Origin: JAAELZ01 sp965223465
GTDB taxonomy: Bacteria > Pseudomonadota > Gammaproteobacteria > Arenicellales > Poriferihabitantaceae
Direction: 5' to 3'
NCBI GenBank assembly: GCA_965223465.1
Contig: OZ245025.1
Span: forward strand, 186,001 to 250,000
DNA: 64,000 nucleotides
Shown: positions 36,795 through 46,040 of the stretch, in pieces
How the letters are laid out: the number at the start of each line of letters is the position of its first letter
Numbering within the stretch: position 1 is the stretch's first letter
Made by a program: the position numbers and the translations under genes
Notes under the pieces: generated by a model
Seen by the model: only the letters and a program-made list of their open reading frames with translations
Databases searched by the model: none
Told to the model about the DNA's origin: nothing

Positions 36795-37439
36795 ATGCAG
36801 CGTCATATTAAATCTCAGTTTTTGGATTTGGTTACTCAAAACGATATTTTGCTCTTCGGTGAGTTTACCCTTAAATCTGGCAGATTAAGTCCTTACTTTT
36901 TTAACGCGGGAAGGTTTGACCATGGTGCGCTACTAGCGTCGCTGGCCGAATTCTATGCTCGTTGTATTGATTACAATATTAAAGGTGATTTTGTGTTGTA
37001 CGGTCCCGCATATAAAGGTATTCCCCTGGCGGCAGCGACGGCAATCAAGTTGGCGGAGTTATTTGGGCGTGATATCCCGTATTCGTTTAATCGTAAGGAG
37101 CTTAAGGATCACGGTGAAGGTGGTAACATCGTGGGTGCGCCGTTAACAGGGGACGTGGTAATAATTGATGATGTCATTACAGCTGGTACTTCGATTCGTG
37201 AATCGGTTGAAATCATCAAGGAGCAGGGTGCGGTACCAAAAGCTGTGGTGATCGCGGTCGATCGTCAGGAGCGGGCTGACGGACAGCGGTATTCGGCGGT
37301 GCAGGCGATGGAACGTGAATTTAACATTCCAGTCTACTCCATTGTCAATCTGGATGATATTGTGGACTATAGTGCAACTTCAAATCATGCGCCGAATCCT
37401 GAAGCAATCGCGACCTATCGGCGAGCGTATGGAGCTTAG
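36795..37439 (+). CDS. pyrE: Orotate phosphoribosyltransferase
   Basis: A 214-residue enzyme joining orotate to PRPP in pyrimidine synthesis. FGEFTLKSGRLSPYFFNAG at the start, YGPAYKGIPLA, YSFNRKELKDHGEGGNIVG and the PRPP loop VVIIDDVITAGTSIRE identify it. It is the usual length (E. coli 213). Converges on a membrane-protein gene, with a seven-base inverted repeat (37449-37455 / 37465-37471) between the stops. Confidence 0.97.
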   Translation: MQRHIKSQFLDLVTQNDILLFGEFTLKSGRLSPYFFNAGRFDHGALLASLAEFYARCIDYNIKGDFVLYGPAYKGIPLAAATAIKLAELFGRDIPYSFNRKELKDHGEGGNIVGAPLTGDVVIIDDVITAGTSIRESVEIIKEQGAVPKAVVIAVDRQERADGQRYSAVQAMEREFNIPVYSIVNLDDIVDYSATSNHAPNPEAIATYRRAYGA

Positions 37440-37454
37440 TACGCTATTAATCAG

Positions 37455-39875
37455 CTAGTAAGCTGCTGATTGGGTAAATCGTCTAAATACTAACAGCGCC
37501 AAGATGTAACAAGCTATGGCGATCGATAGTGTCGTAGTGAACCCAAAAAAGATCGATAACACCACGCTCAAGAAGCCGCCGATAACAGTAAATACGCCAT
37601 TTATGCCCCATGCCCAGGCAACGGCTTGTTTGGCGTAAGGCGTCTCTGAAACACGTAGCACACCAAGAGGAAAGGCCATTCCCAGAAAAAAGGCAATGGG
37701 GAGGATCAACGCAAGTGTCACGAGAATGCGTATTACTTGAGATGTTTGTAAAAATTGATCGATTATTGTTGGATGAATAAACAGGACAGTAATTGACGTG
37801 AGTAATATTCCGGTGAATGGCAACCACCATTTGTTCCACGGCGTAATACCCATTTTTTCCGAACTATAGCTTCCAACGCCCGCACCCAATAGATAACCAA
37901 ATATTACCGTGGTCAGGGTATACAGCGGATAGCCAATCAGGCGCATGAATAGCTGAATGGAGACCAGCTCGAACAAGATAAAGCCCAGACCTAGTAAGGA
38001 AAAATACGCCAGCGTCGGGGCTTTATTAGGCCAGTAGGCTCTACCCGCTTTGGAAAACAGTAAGGGAACGAGGATCACTAACAGGGCAAAAATCGAGGCT
38101 CCGGCCCCGACGACATATAGATGAATAATGTCCATGGGTAAGCCCGCGGTGATTTGCGAATTTAACAAGCGCGCTGTCGCTGAATCGAGCAATTTGTCCA
38201 TCTGGGATTTGATGTGATCGGGTGATTTTCGCAGCAAATTAAAATACGGATGGTTATCGGTGGTTGGCCTGATCTGGTATGGTATGTTGTCTAAATCCTC
38301 AGCAGTGAGTTCGCCTGCCATTAGCCGTTCTTGTAGTGGGGGTAATTCATCCCTTCTTGGATCCACCACCAATTGATTTCTTAGTAGGCCAGCTACTTCT
38401 ACCAGCTCCGTTTCCGTCCAGGGGCTTAACTTGACCAAGAAGGTAGGTAAATTATCCTGAGTGCCAGGAACGAAGAACACGGCGGCGTGCTTTTTAAAAT
38501 CTCCCAGGCCTAGTTCTTTCCAGGCCGTGGCAGCGGTGGCTAGCATGCGTGGGTAGACATGGTGGTTGATATGTAAGATTCCATCACTTTTTAGATGGGT
38601 AAAATACTCTATGTAAGCTTCTTTCGTTTGCAAATAGGTTGGGTTGAGCGCGGTACTCCCCGAGGCGATACTTGAACTCGTATGGTTACTCATGATTTGG
38701 ATAATGTCGTACTTCTTATCGGTCGATCGCAAGAAGCTACGACCTTCACCTTTGCGTACGTTGACTTTGGGATGGTTAAACACATTTCCGGTGTAATCTG
38801 CGTATTGAGTTTTTCCAAGCTCAACCACTTTTCCGACTAATTCGATACCGTCCACACTTTTTGCCCCATAGGCCAGGGCAGCGGTCATCTCCTGACCACC
38901 CGCGCTACCAATCACTAGCACATCTTGATCAGTATCACGTTTTAGGTAGTGAGAGGGTAAAACAAAAGTGCCCCAAAAATGTTTCTCGACCTCGCCGTTT
39001 GCAACGTCTTTGCGAATCTGTTCAAAGTCGCCATCAAAGCGATAGAAATAACTGGTTTGGTTGCCCCCGTCATAAGCAATCCACTTAATTCCAAAATCAT
39101 CTTCTTGAGTTCCTCGGTAATCAATGACATCAATACGCGCCATTGGATCCCAATAGGTCAGCTCAATCTTGTCTTGATATTCCAAGATGCCTCGCTTATT
39201 CTCTTGTAGGTCTATCGATAGATAGTCGTCGCGTGTCATTGGGTAGGCAATAATAATAATGCTCAGGAGGCCTACTACCCCGGTTATCCAACGCGATCCC
39301 CAAAAAATGGCCGCAGCGAGCAAAGCTAAGCCCGCTGCAATAACAATCAATCCTTCTGGTGCGACGCTAGGAATCAAAGGTATGACTATGACACAACCAA
39401 TTGAGGCACCGAGCAAATCATAAAAATACAGGCGTTGGATGTCTTTGGCGTAACTGGAAAACAGGAAAGTCAAAATCAATCCGCTAAAGAAAAACGGTAT
39501 GGTGATATACGCCATCGAAGCAAATATGTTTCTTAGTCCGACGGATACCATTAAAGGCCCAATATAAAATGATGGTAAATTGAGCAGATCTAATCTAAAC
39601 GGGAACTTCTCGACGACCCAGAATGTACCTAAAATCGTTATGGTAAACAGGATAGAAAGCACTGGCAGCACCTTGCCACCCAGGGCATTTCGGTCAATGG
39701 GAAACAAAGATGAATATATACCCGCGACACCCAGCGCGAACATGGCAATGGAAATCACCATATAGCTTAAATTTGAAGACCATAGCGTATCGTATATTTT
39801 GATCAAATTCAGCTCGAACAACAGAGTTGTCATCGCAATAAAAAATAAGCCGAGGCTAATGCTTCGATTAGTCAT
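37455..39875 (-). CDS. Large membrane protein with spermidine-synthase-like domain
   Basis: An 806-residue protein. About seven helices fill residues 1-220; a soluble Rossmann-like domain of the polyamine aminopropyltransferase class covers about 250-560 (VLVIGSAGGQEMTAALAYGAKSVDGIEL and DIIQIMSNHTSSS); six to seven further helices fill 585-806. The SAM-site glycine loop is present, but the catalytic Asp pair of true spermidine synthases is not obvious. Such fusions are common in bacteria and mostly uncharacterised. It sits alone between pyrE and eno, both on the other strand. Confidence 0.8.
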   Translation of the reverse strand: MTNRSISLGLFFIAMTTLLFELNLIKIYDTLWSSNLSYMVISIAMFALGVAGIYSSLFPIDRNALGGKVLPVLSILFTITILGTFWVVEKFPFRLDLLNLPSFYIGPLMVSVGLRNIFASMAYITIPFFFSGLILTFLFSSYAKDIQRLYFYDLLGASIGCVIVIPLIPSVAPEGLIVIAAGLALLAAAIFWGSRWITGVVGLLSIIIIAYPMTRDDYLSIDLQENKRGILEYQDKIELTYWDPMARIDVIDYRGTQEDDFGIKWIAYDGGNQTSYFYRFDGDFEQIRKDVANGEVEKHFWGTFVLPSHYLKRDTDQDVLVIGSAGGQEMTAALAYGAKSVDGIELVGKVVELGKTQYADYTGNVFNHPKVNVRKGEGRSFLRSTDKKYDIIQIMSNHTSSSIASGSTALNPTYLQTKEAYIEYFTHLKSDGILHINHHVYPRMLATAATAWKELGLGDFKKHAAVFFVPGTQDNLPTFLVKLSPWTETELVEVAGLLRNQLVVDPRRDELPPLQERLMAGELTAEDLDNIPYQIRPTTDNHPYFNLLRKSPDHIKSQMDKLLDSATARLLNSQITAGLPMDIIHLYVVGAGASIFALLVILVPLLFSKAGRAYWPNKAPTLAYFSLLGLGFILFELVSIQLFMRLIGYPLYTLTTVIFGYLLGAGVGSYSSEKMGITPWNKWWLPFTGILLTSITVLFIHPTIIDQFLQTSQVIRILVTLALILPIAFFLGMAFPLGVLRVSETPYAKQAVAWAWGINGVFTVIGGFLSVVLSIFFGFTTTLSIAIACYILALLVFRRFTQSAAY

Positions 39876-40274
39876 AGAGTGTGTTTAAGTCTAGTGTAGA
39901 GGCAATTACGCAGCCTATTTTGTGCGTGCAGAAAGCTTGGGTGTATTTTCCGGGCGCCCTTAGTTTTTGTAAATTTCGTTAGTTCGCTGAAACCTTTCAA
40001 ACCCGGTTGCCAAATGGATTGGTTTGCGCCTTTTCAAAGCGGCTGATTATACTTATTTCACCGCTTTATTGTTGCTTTGATGCACCTGCCTACGCTAATT
40101 TGCAGTAGCTTTGTTTTCATATTGATTTTAGTCCATTTCTTTTATGCTGCTACTGAAAACTTTGGTCTATCACACCTCAATCCGCGTACAATGAAGATGA
40201 GATTAGTTATAATCTCTTTGTTAGCGTGCATTAATCGCTATCGATCAAACAATTAACTTTCAGAGAGTCAATCA
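39876..40274. other. Intergenic region upstream of eno
   Basis: 399 bases with no gene seen. A TATAAT element lies at 40208-40213 inside a seven-base inverted repeat (GAGATTA / TAATCTC, 40199-40216), about 60 bases before the eno ATG. It is either the eno -10 region or a hairpin in the leader. The rest shows no pattern I can name. Confidence 0.45.
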
Positions 40275-41561
40275 ATGACAAAAATAGCGGATATCTCCGG
40301 TAGAGAGATTTTAGATTCCCGTGGGAATCCGACCATTGTTGCAGATGTTATCTTGAAGTCTGGTGTTGTGGGCACCGCGATGGTGCCATCTGGCGCTTCT
40401 ACGGGTAGCCTAGAAGCATTAGAGCTGCGAGATGGTGATAAAAATCGCTACCAAGGTAAGGGCGTATTAAAAGCAGTCGGGCATATTAATAATGAAATCA
40501 AATCTTTACTGCAGGGTTTTAATGTTAGTAAGCAGAGAGAGCTAGATAAAAAAATGATTGATCTTGATGGCACCAAGTCAAAGAAAAATCTAGGGGCAAA
40601 CGCTATATTGGCGGTTTCTTTAGCCGCATCCAAAGCCGCCGCTGCGCAAAATAATTTACCTTTGTATCAGTACTACGCTGATTTATTTGAGAATAATAAG
40701 TTGTGTATGCCGGTACCTCAGATGAATATCATCAATGGGGGAGAGCACGCGGACAATGCGATTGATTTTCAGGAGTTTATGATTTTACCTATAGGTGCCC
40801 CAAATTTTAGTGAGGCACTTCGTTATGGCACTGAGGTATTTCACGCATTAAAGAGTGTGTTACTTGAAAAAGGTATGAGCACGGGCATTGGTGATGAAGG
40901 TGGGTTTGCACCCGAAGCGGATTCAAATGAAGCGGGGGTCAAGCTCATATTGGAGGCCATCAATCGGGCTGGTTATGTGGCGGGTAAGGATATTTATCTT
41001 GGCCTGGATGTCGCCAGTACCGAATTTCATCGTGATGGAAAATATCACTTGGGTGCTGAAAATGCCTCTTATGATTCAAACCAGTTTGTTGATTACCTTG
41101 GTAACTGGGTGGATCAGTATCCTATCATCACCATTGAAGATGGAATGGATGAAGGTGATTGGGCAGGTTGGTCAACTTTAACCAAGAAAATGGGGGGCCA
41201 AATTCAATTGACAGGCGATGATCTATTCGTGACCAACCCCGCGATCTTAAGAAAGGGAATTGACCAAGGGATAGCCAACTCTATTTTGATTAAATTCAAT
41301 CAGATAGGAAGCTTAACTGAGACTTTAGATGCCATTAAGATGGCGCACGATGCGGGTTATTGTGCAACGATTTCGCATCGATCAGGAGAAACTGAAGACA
41401 CGACTATCTCGGATTTAGCTGTTGCGACAGGTGCAGGGCAAATCAAGACGGGGTCATTATGCCGTTCGGAACGTGTGGCTAAATATAATCGCTTGTTGCA
41501 TATAGAGCAGCTAGCAAATGCACCTTATCCGGGGATGGATGCGTTTAGTAACTTAAGGTAG
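40275..41561 (+). CDS. eno: Enolase
   Basis: A 428-residue enolase converting 2-phosphoglycerate to PEP, and in Gram-negatives also part of the RNA degradosome. ISGREILDSRGNPTI, VPSGASTG, GDEGGFAP and the ILIKFNQIGSLTET / ISHRSGETEDTTISDLAVA signatures are intact, with metal-binding Asp in LGLDVAST, Glu in IEDGMDEGD and Asp in LTGDDLFVT. ftsB follows after 29 bases, the normal order in the class; the usual upstream partner pyrG is absent. Confidence 0.98.
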   Translation: MTKIADISGREILDSRGNPTIVADVILKSGVVGTAMVPSGASTGSLEALELRDGDKNRYQGKGVLKAVGHINNEIKSLLQGFNVSKQRELDKKMIDLDGTKSKKNLGANAILAVSLAASKAAAAQNNLPLYQYYADLFENNKLCMPVPQMNIINGGEHADNAIDFQEFMILPIGAPNFSEALRYGTEVFHALKSVLLEKGMSTGIGDEGGFAPEADSNEAGVKLILEAINRAGYVAGKDIYLGLDVASTEFHRDGKYHLGAENASYDSNQFVDYLGNWVDQYPIITIEDGMDEGDWAGWSTLTKKMGGQIQLTGDDLFVTNPAILRKGIDQGIANSILIKFNQIGSLTETLDAIKMAHDAGYCATISHRSGETEDTTISDLAVATGAGQIKTGSLCRSERVAKYNRLLHIEQLANAPYPGMDAFSNLR

Positions 41562-41590
41562 AATCAGCATAGCGAAATCACTATTGGGTT

Positions 41591-41884
41591 ATGCAGAGGC
41601 AACAATCTATCAAGCACTTAAACTATGGCCTGCTCAGCTTGCTGGTATTGCTGCAATTCGCACTGTGGACGGGAGATAAAAACGTGTTTGACTTGTATCA
41701 CCTGCATAACACGATTGATAAAACCAACATGGAAATCACCCAGCTCACCCAGCGAAATGATCAATTTCTGGCGGAAGTGCTAGATTTAAAAAATGGTGGC
41801 CAGGCGGTGGAGACGCTTGCGCGGCAGGAATTAGGTTTTATTAAACAGGGCGAAACTTTTTATCAGGTCATCACGACGGACTAA
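41591..41884 (+). CDS. ftsB: Cell division protein FtsB
   Basis: A 97-residue protein with one N-terminal helix (about 9-28, LNYGLLSLLVLLQFALW) and a periplasmic coiled coil (about 35-70) ending in RQELGFIKQGETFYQV, the DivIC/FtsB signature. It forms the FtsQBL divisome complex. The ispD gene that often follows is missing; instead there is a gap and a tRNA-Phe with an inserted element. Confidence 0.93.
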   Translation: MQRQQSIKHLNYGLLSLLVLLQFALWTGDKNVFDLYHLHNTIDKTNMEITQLTQRNDQFLAEVLDLKNGGQAVETLARQELGFIKQGETFYQVITTD

Positions 41885-42258
41885 TTTATTCGCTGCGCGG
41901 CCATCACCCAAACCTAAATTGCTGTTTTACGGCTTTGACTGAAGTCGCTGTAGAAATTTCTCGTGTTTAGTAGCAATAGTTTTAGCAGTATCTGGCATTT
42001 TTCCGCCGAATATTTAAGCACATAATTAAGTAGAATTTATCTATTGATTCTTTGGTTTAATTAGAGGTGAAATTTCTGCCAAAAATATCAACAAAACAGT
42101 CGATCCTACTTGACTCTGCACGCTCGCTCGTTTGTAATCTGCGTCCCTCTCAATCTATTCGTAGTTTTTACGCGATCAAGCAATAAATAGAGAAGAGGAA
42201 GCTGAACAGGAGTCCAGCGTATCGGTTTCGCAGGACGCGATCACACCGTAGTGTGAAT
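41885..42258. other. Intergenic region between ftsB and tRNA-Phe
   Basis: 374 bases without a convincing gene. A hairpin TCACAC-CGTA-GTGTGA lies at 42241-42256, directly before the tRNA. The promoter for the tRNA must lie here but I cannot point to it with confidence. Confidence 0.45.
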
Positions 42259-42340
<82 letters not shown>

Positions 42341-42342
42341 TC

Positions 42343-43374
42343 TTAGTTTCCTACTCTTTCTTCTTTCAATGATTTAGCGTGTTGTGCCAGATTTGTGCCA
42401 CTTATTCGCTCAGAAGCTGTTTGAAGGTGTTCTGCACTAAGGTGGGCATATCTCAATACCATCTCATAACACGACCATCCACCAAGCTCTTGAAGCTCCT
42501 GTAAACTGGTTCCGTTCTGAACATGCCATGATGCCCATGTGTGCCGTAGATCGTGCCACCGGAAGTCTTCGATTCCAGCTCGTTCAAGTGCTTTATACCA
42601 CGCCTTGGTTGATGTTCGTGCAACGGGCTTACCTTGATAGGTGAATACGTACTCGGAACTCTTCGATTGACGCCGTTCAAGAATCGACATTGCGTCTTCG
42701 TTTAAGGGCACTGGAAAGGCCTTCCTAGACTTGGACTGATCTGCATAAATCCAAGCAACACGGCGGCCAAGGTCTATTTGTTCCCAGGCCAAATAAGATG
42801 CATTGGATTGCCTGAGTCCCGTGGCAAGGGTAAACATCGCTAGGTCAGCAAGGTGAGAGGGTAAGAACGATATCAGCTTCGCGGCTTCGGGCTCCGACAG
42901 AAACCGAATACGCCGTTTTGGTTCCGAGAACAAGCGAACAGAGGGGATACGGTCAATCCATTCCCAGTCGTCGCGTGCGGCACGAATAATTGATCGTATG
43001 AGTGCTAAGTAACGGTTTACGGTTGATACACTGGCTTCCTCTTTTTTGATGCTGGCGATTTTATCTATTGTTTCTTTAGTTATTTCGTTTAAATTTAAGT
43101 GACCGAGATATTGATGCAGCCATTTAAGCTTTTGCCGATCTTTTTCAATATCTGATTTTGTGGATTTCTCATCAAGCCATCGGACAACTGCTTCCTGCCA
43201 ACTCTTTTGTGGCCGCTTACCCAGTTGCTGGATTTCCCAAATCTCGGCTCTTAGCTTGTCGTGGAGGTGCTGTGCTGATCGTCTATCTGTAGTCCCAGTA
43301 CTTTGGCGTATTCTTTGACCGTTCGGTGGTGTAAACCTGATCCACCAGATTTTTCCGCGTTTGAAGATTGCCAT
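42343..43374 (-). CDS. int: Tyrosine recombinase (integrase)
   Basis: A 343-residue phage-type integrase. Residues 1-45 look like a small arm-binding region (FKRGKIWWIRFTPPNGQRIRQSTGT), 58-140 the SAM-like core-binding domain and 150-325 the catalytic domain with Arg188 (TGLRQS), His274 and Arg277 (WHDLRHTW), Trp300 (GGWS) and the Tyr309 nucleophile (VLRYAHLS). It lies right beside the tRNA-Phe attachment site and would insert and, with the next gene's product, excise the element. Its start overlaps the excisionase-like gene by 124 bases. Confidence 0.95.
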   Translation of the reverse strand: MAIFKRGKIWWIRFTPPNGQRIRQSTGTTDRRSAQHLHDKLRAEIWEIQQLGKRPQKSWQEAVVRWLDEKSTKSDIEKDRQKLKWLHQYLGHLNLNEITKETIDKIASIKKEEASVSTVNRYLALIRSIIRAARDDWEWIDRIPSVRLFSEPKRRIRFLSEPEAAKLISFLPSHLADLAMFTLATGLRQSNASYLAWEQIDLGRRVAWIYADQSKSRKAFPVPLNEDAMSILERRQSKSSEYVFTYQGKPVARTSTKAWYKALERAGIEDFRWHDLRHTWASWHVQNGTSLQELQELGGWSCYEMVLRYAHLSAEHLQTASERISGTNLAQHAKSLKEERVGN

Positions 43375-43580
43375 ATTTTGATACGCTCGCGATAGTTGAT
43401 AGTTCTACTTTGGATTTCTTCGCTTAAATTTGTTAAATGATCTTCGATATCTGTTTCTAGGAACACCCATTTCCGGCCTGGTTTTGCTGCTCGTATAATT
43501 CCTCGTCGAGCTTGCTCAGCTAGAAACGACTCTGATACATACAGCAAATCAGCAGCCTCTTGTAGATTGAGGGTTTTCAT
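43251..43580 (-). CDS. Excisionase-like helix-turn-helix protein
   Basis: A 109-residue protein whose first ~52 residues are a MerR/Xis-type HTH: LNLQEAADLLYVSESFLAEQARRGIIRAAKPGRKWVFLETDIEDHL. The rest has no clear fold. Its position between int and rep points to a recombination directionality factor. Its ATG shares one base with the rep stop (TAATG junction), so it is coupled to rep. The last 124 bases run into int in another frame. Confidence 0.75.
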   Translation of the reverse strand: MKTLNLQEAADLLYVSESFLAEQARRGIIRAAKPGRKWVFLETDIEDHLTNLSEEIQSRTINYRERIKIWQSSNAEKSGGSGLHHRTVKEYAKVLGLQIDDQHSTSTTS

Positions 43581-44608
43581 TAGTCTGGTGGCGCTGGAGA
43601 TTTCAGTCTATCAGGTGTTCCACGACGACCTAACATTCGAATAGTCTGATTTGCTCCATGTTCCTTGTTTAGGGTATATATCAGTTTTCCATACGAGTTT
43701 TTACATGCACGTATGATTGCTTCCAGTTCAATCTTTTCCTTTTCTTTGTGCGTCTTTATTCTTGATGTTTCTCCATGAATCCATGACATACAAGGATATG
43801 CTCCAGCGACGTATTTGCCTGGGTGTAATAAAACATCGAATGGAATAAATAGATCTTTGGCTTTTAATTCAGCTTCCCATCTATTCCATTTAGATTCTGG
43901 ATTGCCTAATTGTTTTCCTTTCTCGTACACGCGAAGAAACCTGCCATTCTGTCTACGGCCTATATATAGCGTTCTCCCGTCCTTATCTTTGCCTGTATGC
44001 CAGTCTCCACTTTGCCCGACCTTAGGTTTTCGACCCTTAGTATTAAACCCACCGTTGTCATACTGATTTAGTGCCCAATCAACACAATGAATTCCTTTGA
44101 AGTCATCATAGGCACCATCCCACCGAGTAATTTTCCCTTGGTAAACCTCGGTCATAAGGTAAATAAAAGGATGCCATGACTCGCGGCTTATTAGATTGCA
44201 CGCATCACCATCAAAACCAAGATAACCCCGCCTATTTTGGCCACCTATTGCAAATTTTGCACTTGTATCGCCAATATCGAATGATCGCTTCCAGCCCATG
44301 AATCCATGATTTCTTTCAATGAAGGTTCCAAACTGCTTGCCGAAAGCAACGCCCAAATATTCTGATAAATCTTTTATGGATGCAGCATCTTCTCGCATTG
44401 GAAATGTGCATGCTATCCAATCGGTAAATGCTGCCTGTGAGTGACTTTCCTCTCGATATGTGGGTGTTTCTCTAATCTTTCCCCCCGTATTACTATACGG
44501 GGGAGTGAGATCACCACACAGCGCAGGCGACTGGCGAAGCGTCGCCATGTCTGCCTCGCGCTTCTGTTGTTTGCTCGACTCGTGATTAGTTTTTTGGGAA
44601 GGGGACAT
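43580..44608 (-). CDS. Rep_trans family replication initiator (RstA-like)
   Basis: A 342-residue protein of the Rep_trans type found in filamentous phage RstA, plasmid rolling-circle initiators and MobT/NicK relaxases. Recognisable segments are DWIACTFPM, GFMGWKRSFDIG, the metal-site-like ITRWDGAYDDFKG, TLYIGRRQNGRFLRVYEKGKQLG and NRWEAELKAKD. It should nick a double-strand origin on the excised circle, for copying or mobilisation. ATG 44608 is preferred: AGGGG lies five bases upstream, while ATG 44611 is only two bases from it. A 19-base inverted repeat covers this start. Confidence 0.85.
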   Translation of the reverse strand: MSPSQKTNHESSKQQKREADMATLRQSPALCGDLTPPYSNTGGKIRETPTYREESHSQAAFTDWIACTFPMREDAASIKDLSEYLGVAFGKQFGTFIERNHGFMGWKRSFDIGDTSAKFAIGGQNRRGYLGFDGDACNLISRESWHPFIYLMTEVYQGKITRWDGAYDDFKGIHCVDWALNQYDNGGFNTKGRKPKVGQSGDWHTGKDKDGRTLYIGRRQNGRFLRVYEKGKQLGNPESKWNRWEAELKAKDLFIPFDVLLHPGKYVAGAYPCMSWIHGETSRIKTHKEKEKIELEAIIRACKNSYGKLIYTLNKEHGANQTIRMLGRRGTPDRLKSPAPPD

Positions 44609-44618
44609 CATGTCCCCT
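44600..44618. promoter_or_regulatory. Inverted repeat over the rep start
   Basis: Nine-base arms (44600-44608 and 44610-44618) around one central base, perfectly symmetric. It covers the AGGGG ribosome site and both possible ATG codons of rep. It could be a repressor operator, a mRNA hairpin hiding the start, or part of the nicking origin. Confidence 0.6.
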
Positions 44619-44653
44619 AATATAATGGCTCAAAGAGGGCACGTCAAGTACCC

Positions 44654-45028
44654 TTATTCTATTTCTTGTTTTTTATCTATCTTTATTTCGCCACTAACGG
44701 CTTTCCAGAAATTAGAAATTTTCTTGGAAGTCGCGTATCCTATAGATCTGTCAGATGTTTTTGTTTCCTCAGGGAAGAAATCTTTGATTTTGATATCAAG
44801 TATCTGCTCATATTTTCTAATCGTTCTTTTGCTGTGGATTATGGAGAGCGCTCGCCAACCAAAGTGATCGCCTATAAATAACATTCCGATAGCTGTTTCT
44901 AATGTAGGTATTTGTCCAGTATATTTAGCGATTGCATGCCTAGCAATATTATTGAGTTCTTGAGTGTGTTTAGCGGATTGATTTTCTAATTTCTCAAGGT
45001 TTTGTTTGTAATTTTTCGAAATTTTCAT
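44654..45028 (-). CDS. Unknown protein of the tRNA-Phe element
   Basis: A 124-residue protein, basic, with a probable coiled coil in the first 30 residues (NYKQNLEKLENQSAKHTQELN) and helical content after that; the middle has TAIGMLFIGDHFGWRALSIIHSKRTIRKYEQIL. No family recognised. Its place just upstream of rep suggests a copy-control or accessory replication protein. No good ribosome site precedes ATG 45028. The codon use is AT-rich like the rest of the cargo. Confidence 0.55.
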   Translation of the reverse strand: MKISKNYKQNLEKLENQSAKHTQELNNIARHAIAKYTGQIPTLETAIGMLFIGDHFGWRALSIIHSKRTIRKYEQILDIKIKDFFPEETKTSDRSIGYATSKKISNFWKAVSGEIKIDKKQEIE

Positions 45029-45098
45029 TTAATCTAAAGGGTAATGAAGTCCCTTCTATAGTATCAGATAGTGCGACTATTCTTAAAAAGAGATTCTA

Positions 45099-45698
45099 TT
45101 AAATTCCTCTGTCCACTTCTTCATGCAGACGACAGAAGTGAAAAGATAGTTTAAAGACAAAAAAATAAAAACCAAATAAATCTAGAGTAAAAAGTTTTAC
45201 GCATTCATCGTCATCTATATTTTTTACTGATACTGTGTGTAGGTCGTCTAACAAAGCTACATATTCCTCCTTCTCATTTGGAATCGGGGGTAGGTAAAAA
45301 ATGCTGGACATTTCCTGTTCCCTTATCGATCTAGAAATGTCTGTAAGACTTTGTTGAGAAACGCTATTATCCAATAATAATTGCTCTAATTTAGATAATT
45401 TTATTATTGGTGCAAATATCAGTTTTGCAGGTAGAATTCGTGGATTGTCTTGGGATATATCGCACGTATTTGACAATACGATGCCTCGTATTTTATTGAT
45501 GCCAGGACCGTTTAGAGAGCAGGTGGGTAGTCCCGAGATACCGTCACCTTGAAGCAAGTAGTCGAATTCTTTAGTTGAATAGTATCTAGGCCCCGTTGCA
45601 CTGTTAAAGTCAGATAGCGCCTTTTTAAATCCTTCTTTTTGTTCTTGAGTCAGGTAATACGGGATCTGACTCTCTGCTAGCTCAACTCCTTGCAACAT
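45099..45698 (-). CDS. Unknown 199-residue protein, third gene of cargo operon
   Basis: No family recognised. Features seen: an N-terminal helical part (LTQEQKEGFKKALSDFN), an isolated IRGIVLSNTCDISQDNPR motif in the middle that looks like a conserved functional loop, a charged stretch, and a C-terminal hydrophobic segment (LFGFYFFVFKLSFHFCRLHEEVDRG). The segment is too short and interrupted for a sure membrane helix. The gene follows the 110-residue gene by nine bases, so it belongs to the same operon as the TIGR04255 gene. Confidence 0.6.
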   Translation of the reverse strand: MLQGVELAESQIPYYLTQEQKEGFKKALSDFNSATGPRYYSTKEFDYLLQGDGISGLPTCSLNGPGINKIRGIVLSNTCDISQDNPRILPAKLIFAPIIKLSKLEQLLLDNSVSQQSLTDISRSIREQEMSSIFYLPPIPNEKEEYVALLDDLHTVSVKNIDDDECVKLFTLDLFGFYFFVFKLSFHFCRLHEEVDRGI

Positions 45699-45707
45699 AA
45701 CAACGCC

Positions 45708-46040
45708 TTAGGATTCATATAATGATTCTAGGTTATCATAAATGATCGCTTCAATACTTGGCTCTAAGCGTTGTTGCTTCGCTAATAATCCCGAGTAAAA
45801 CTCGGTAACAACTTGATCAAAGTCGCTATCAGTTTGATTTGAAGTCGACTGAATTACCAATTCAGAAATGGATCCGTTCGAAGATTCATTATTCTGTATG
45901 GTATATGCACTTTGAGGCGTGCTGCGCCATTCTTCTTTTAGTGGTCCTACTAATACAGGGTTTATTAACTGTACGCTTAGTATACCGCCACTTAGTATCA
46001 TTCCAGTATAGTTTTTGTAATCAGTATTAGTGTGTACCAT
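45708..46040 (-). CDS. Unknown 110-residue protein, second gene of cargo operon
   Basis: A small acidic protein with no recognised domain. The first 35 residues (YTGMILSGGILSVQLINPVLVGPLKEEW) are fairly hydrophobic; the middle is Ser/Asn-rich; the C-terminus (FDQVVTEFYSGLLAKQQRLEPSIEAIIYDNLESLY) is helical. It overlaps the end of the TIGR04255 gene by 14 bases and is read in another frame, so translation is coupled. Its partner role is inferred from this packing only. Confidence 0.6.
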   Translation of the reverse strand: MVHTNTDYKNYTGMILSGGILSVQLINPVLVGPLKEEWRSTPQSAYTIQNNESSNGSISELVIQSTSNQTDSDFDQVVTEFYSGLLAKQQRLEPSIEAIIYDNLESLYES

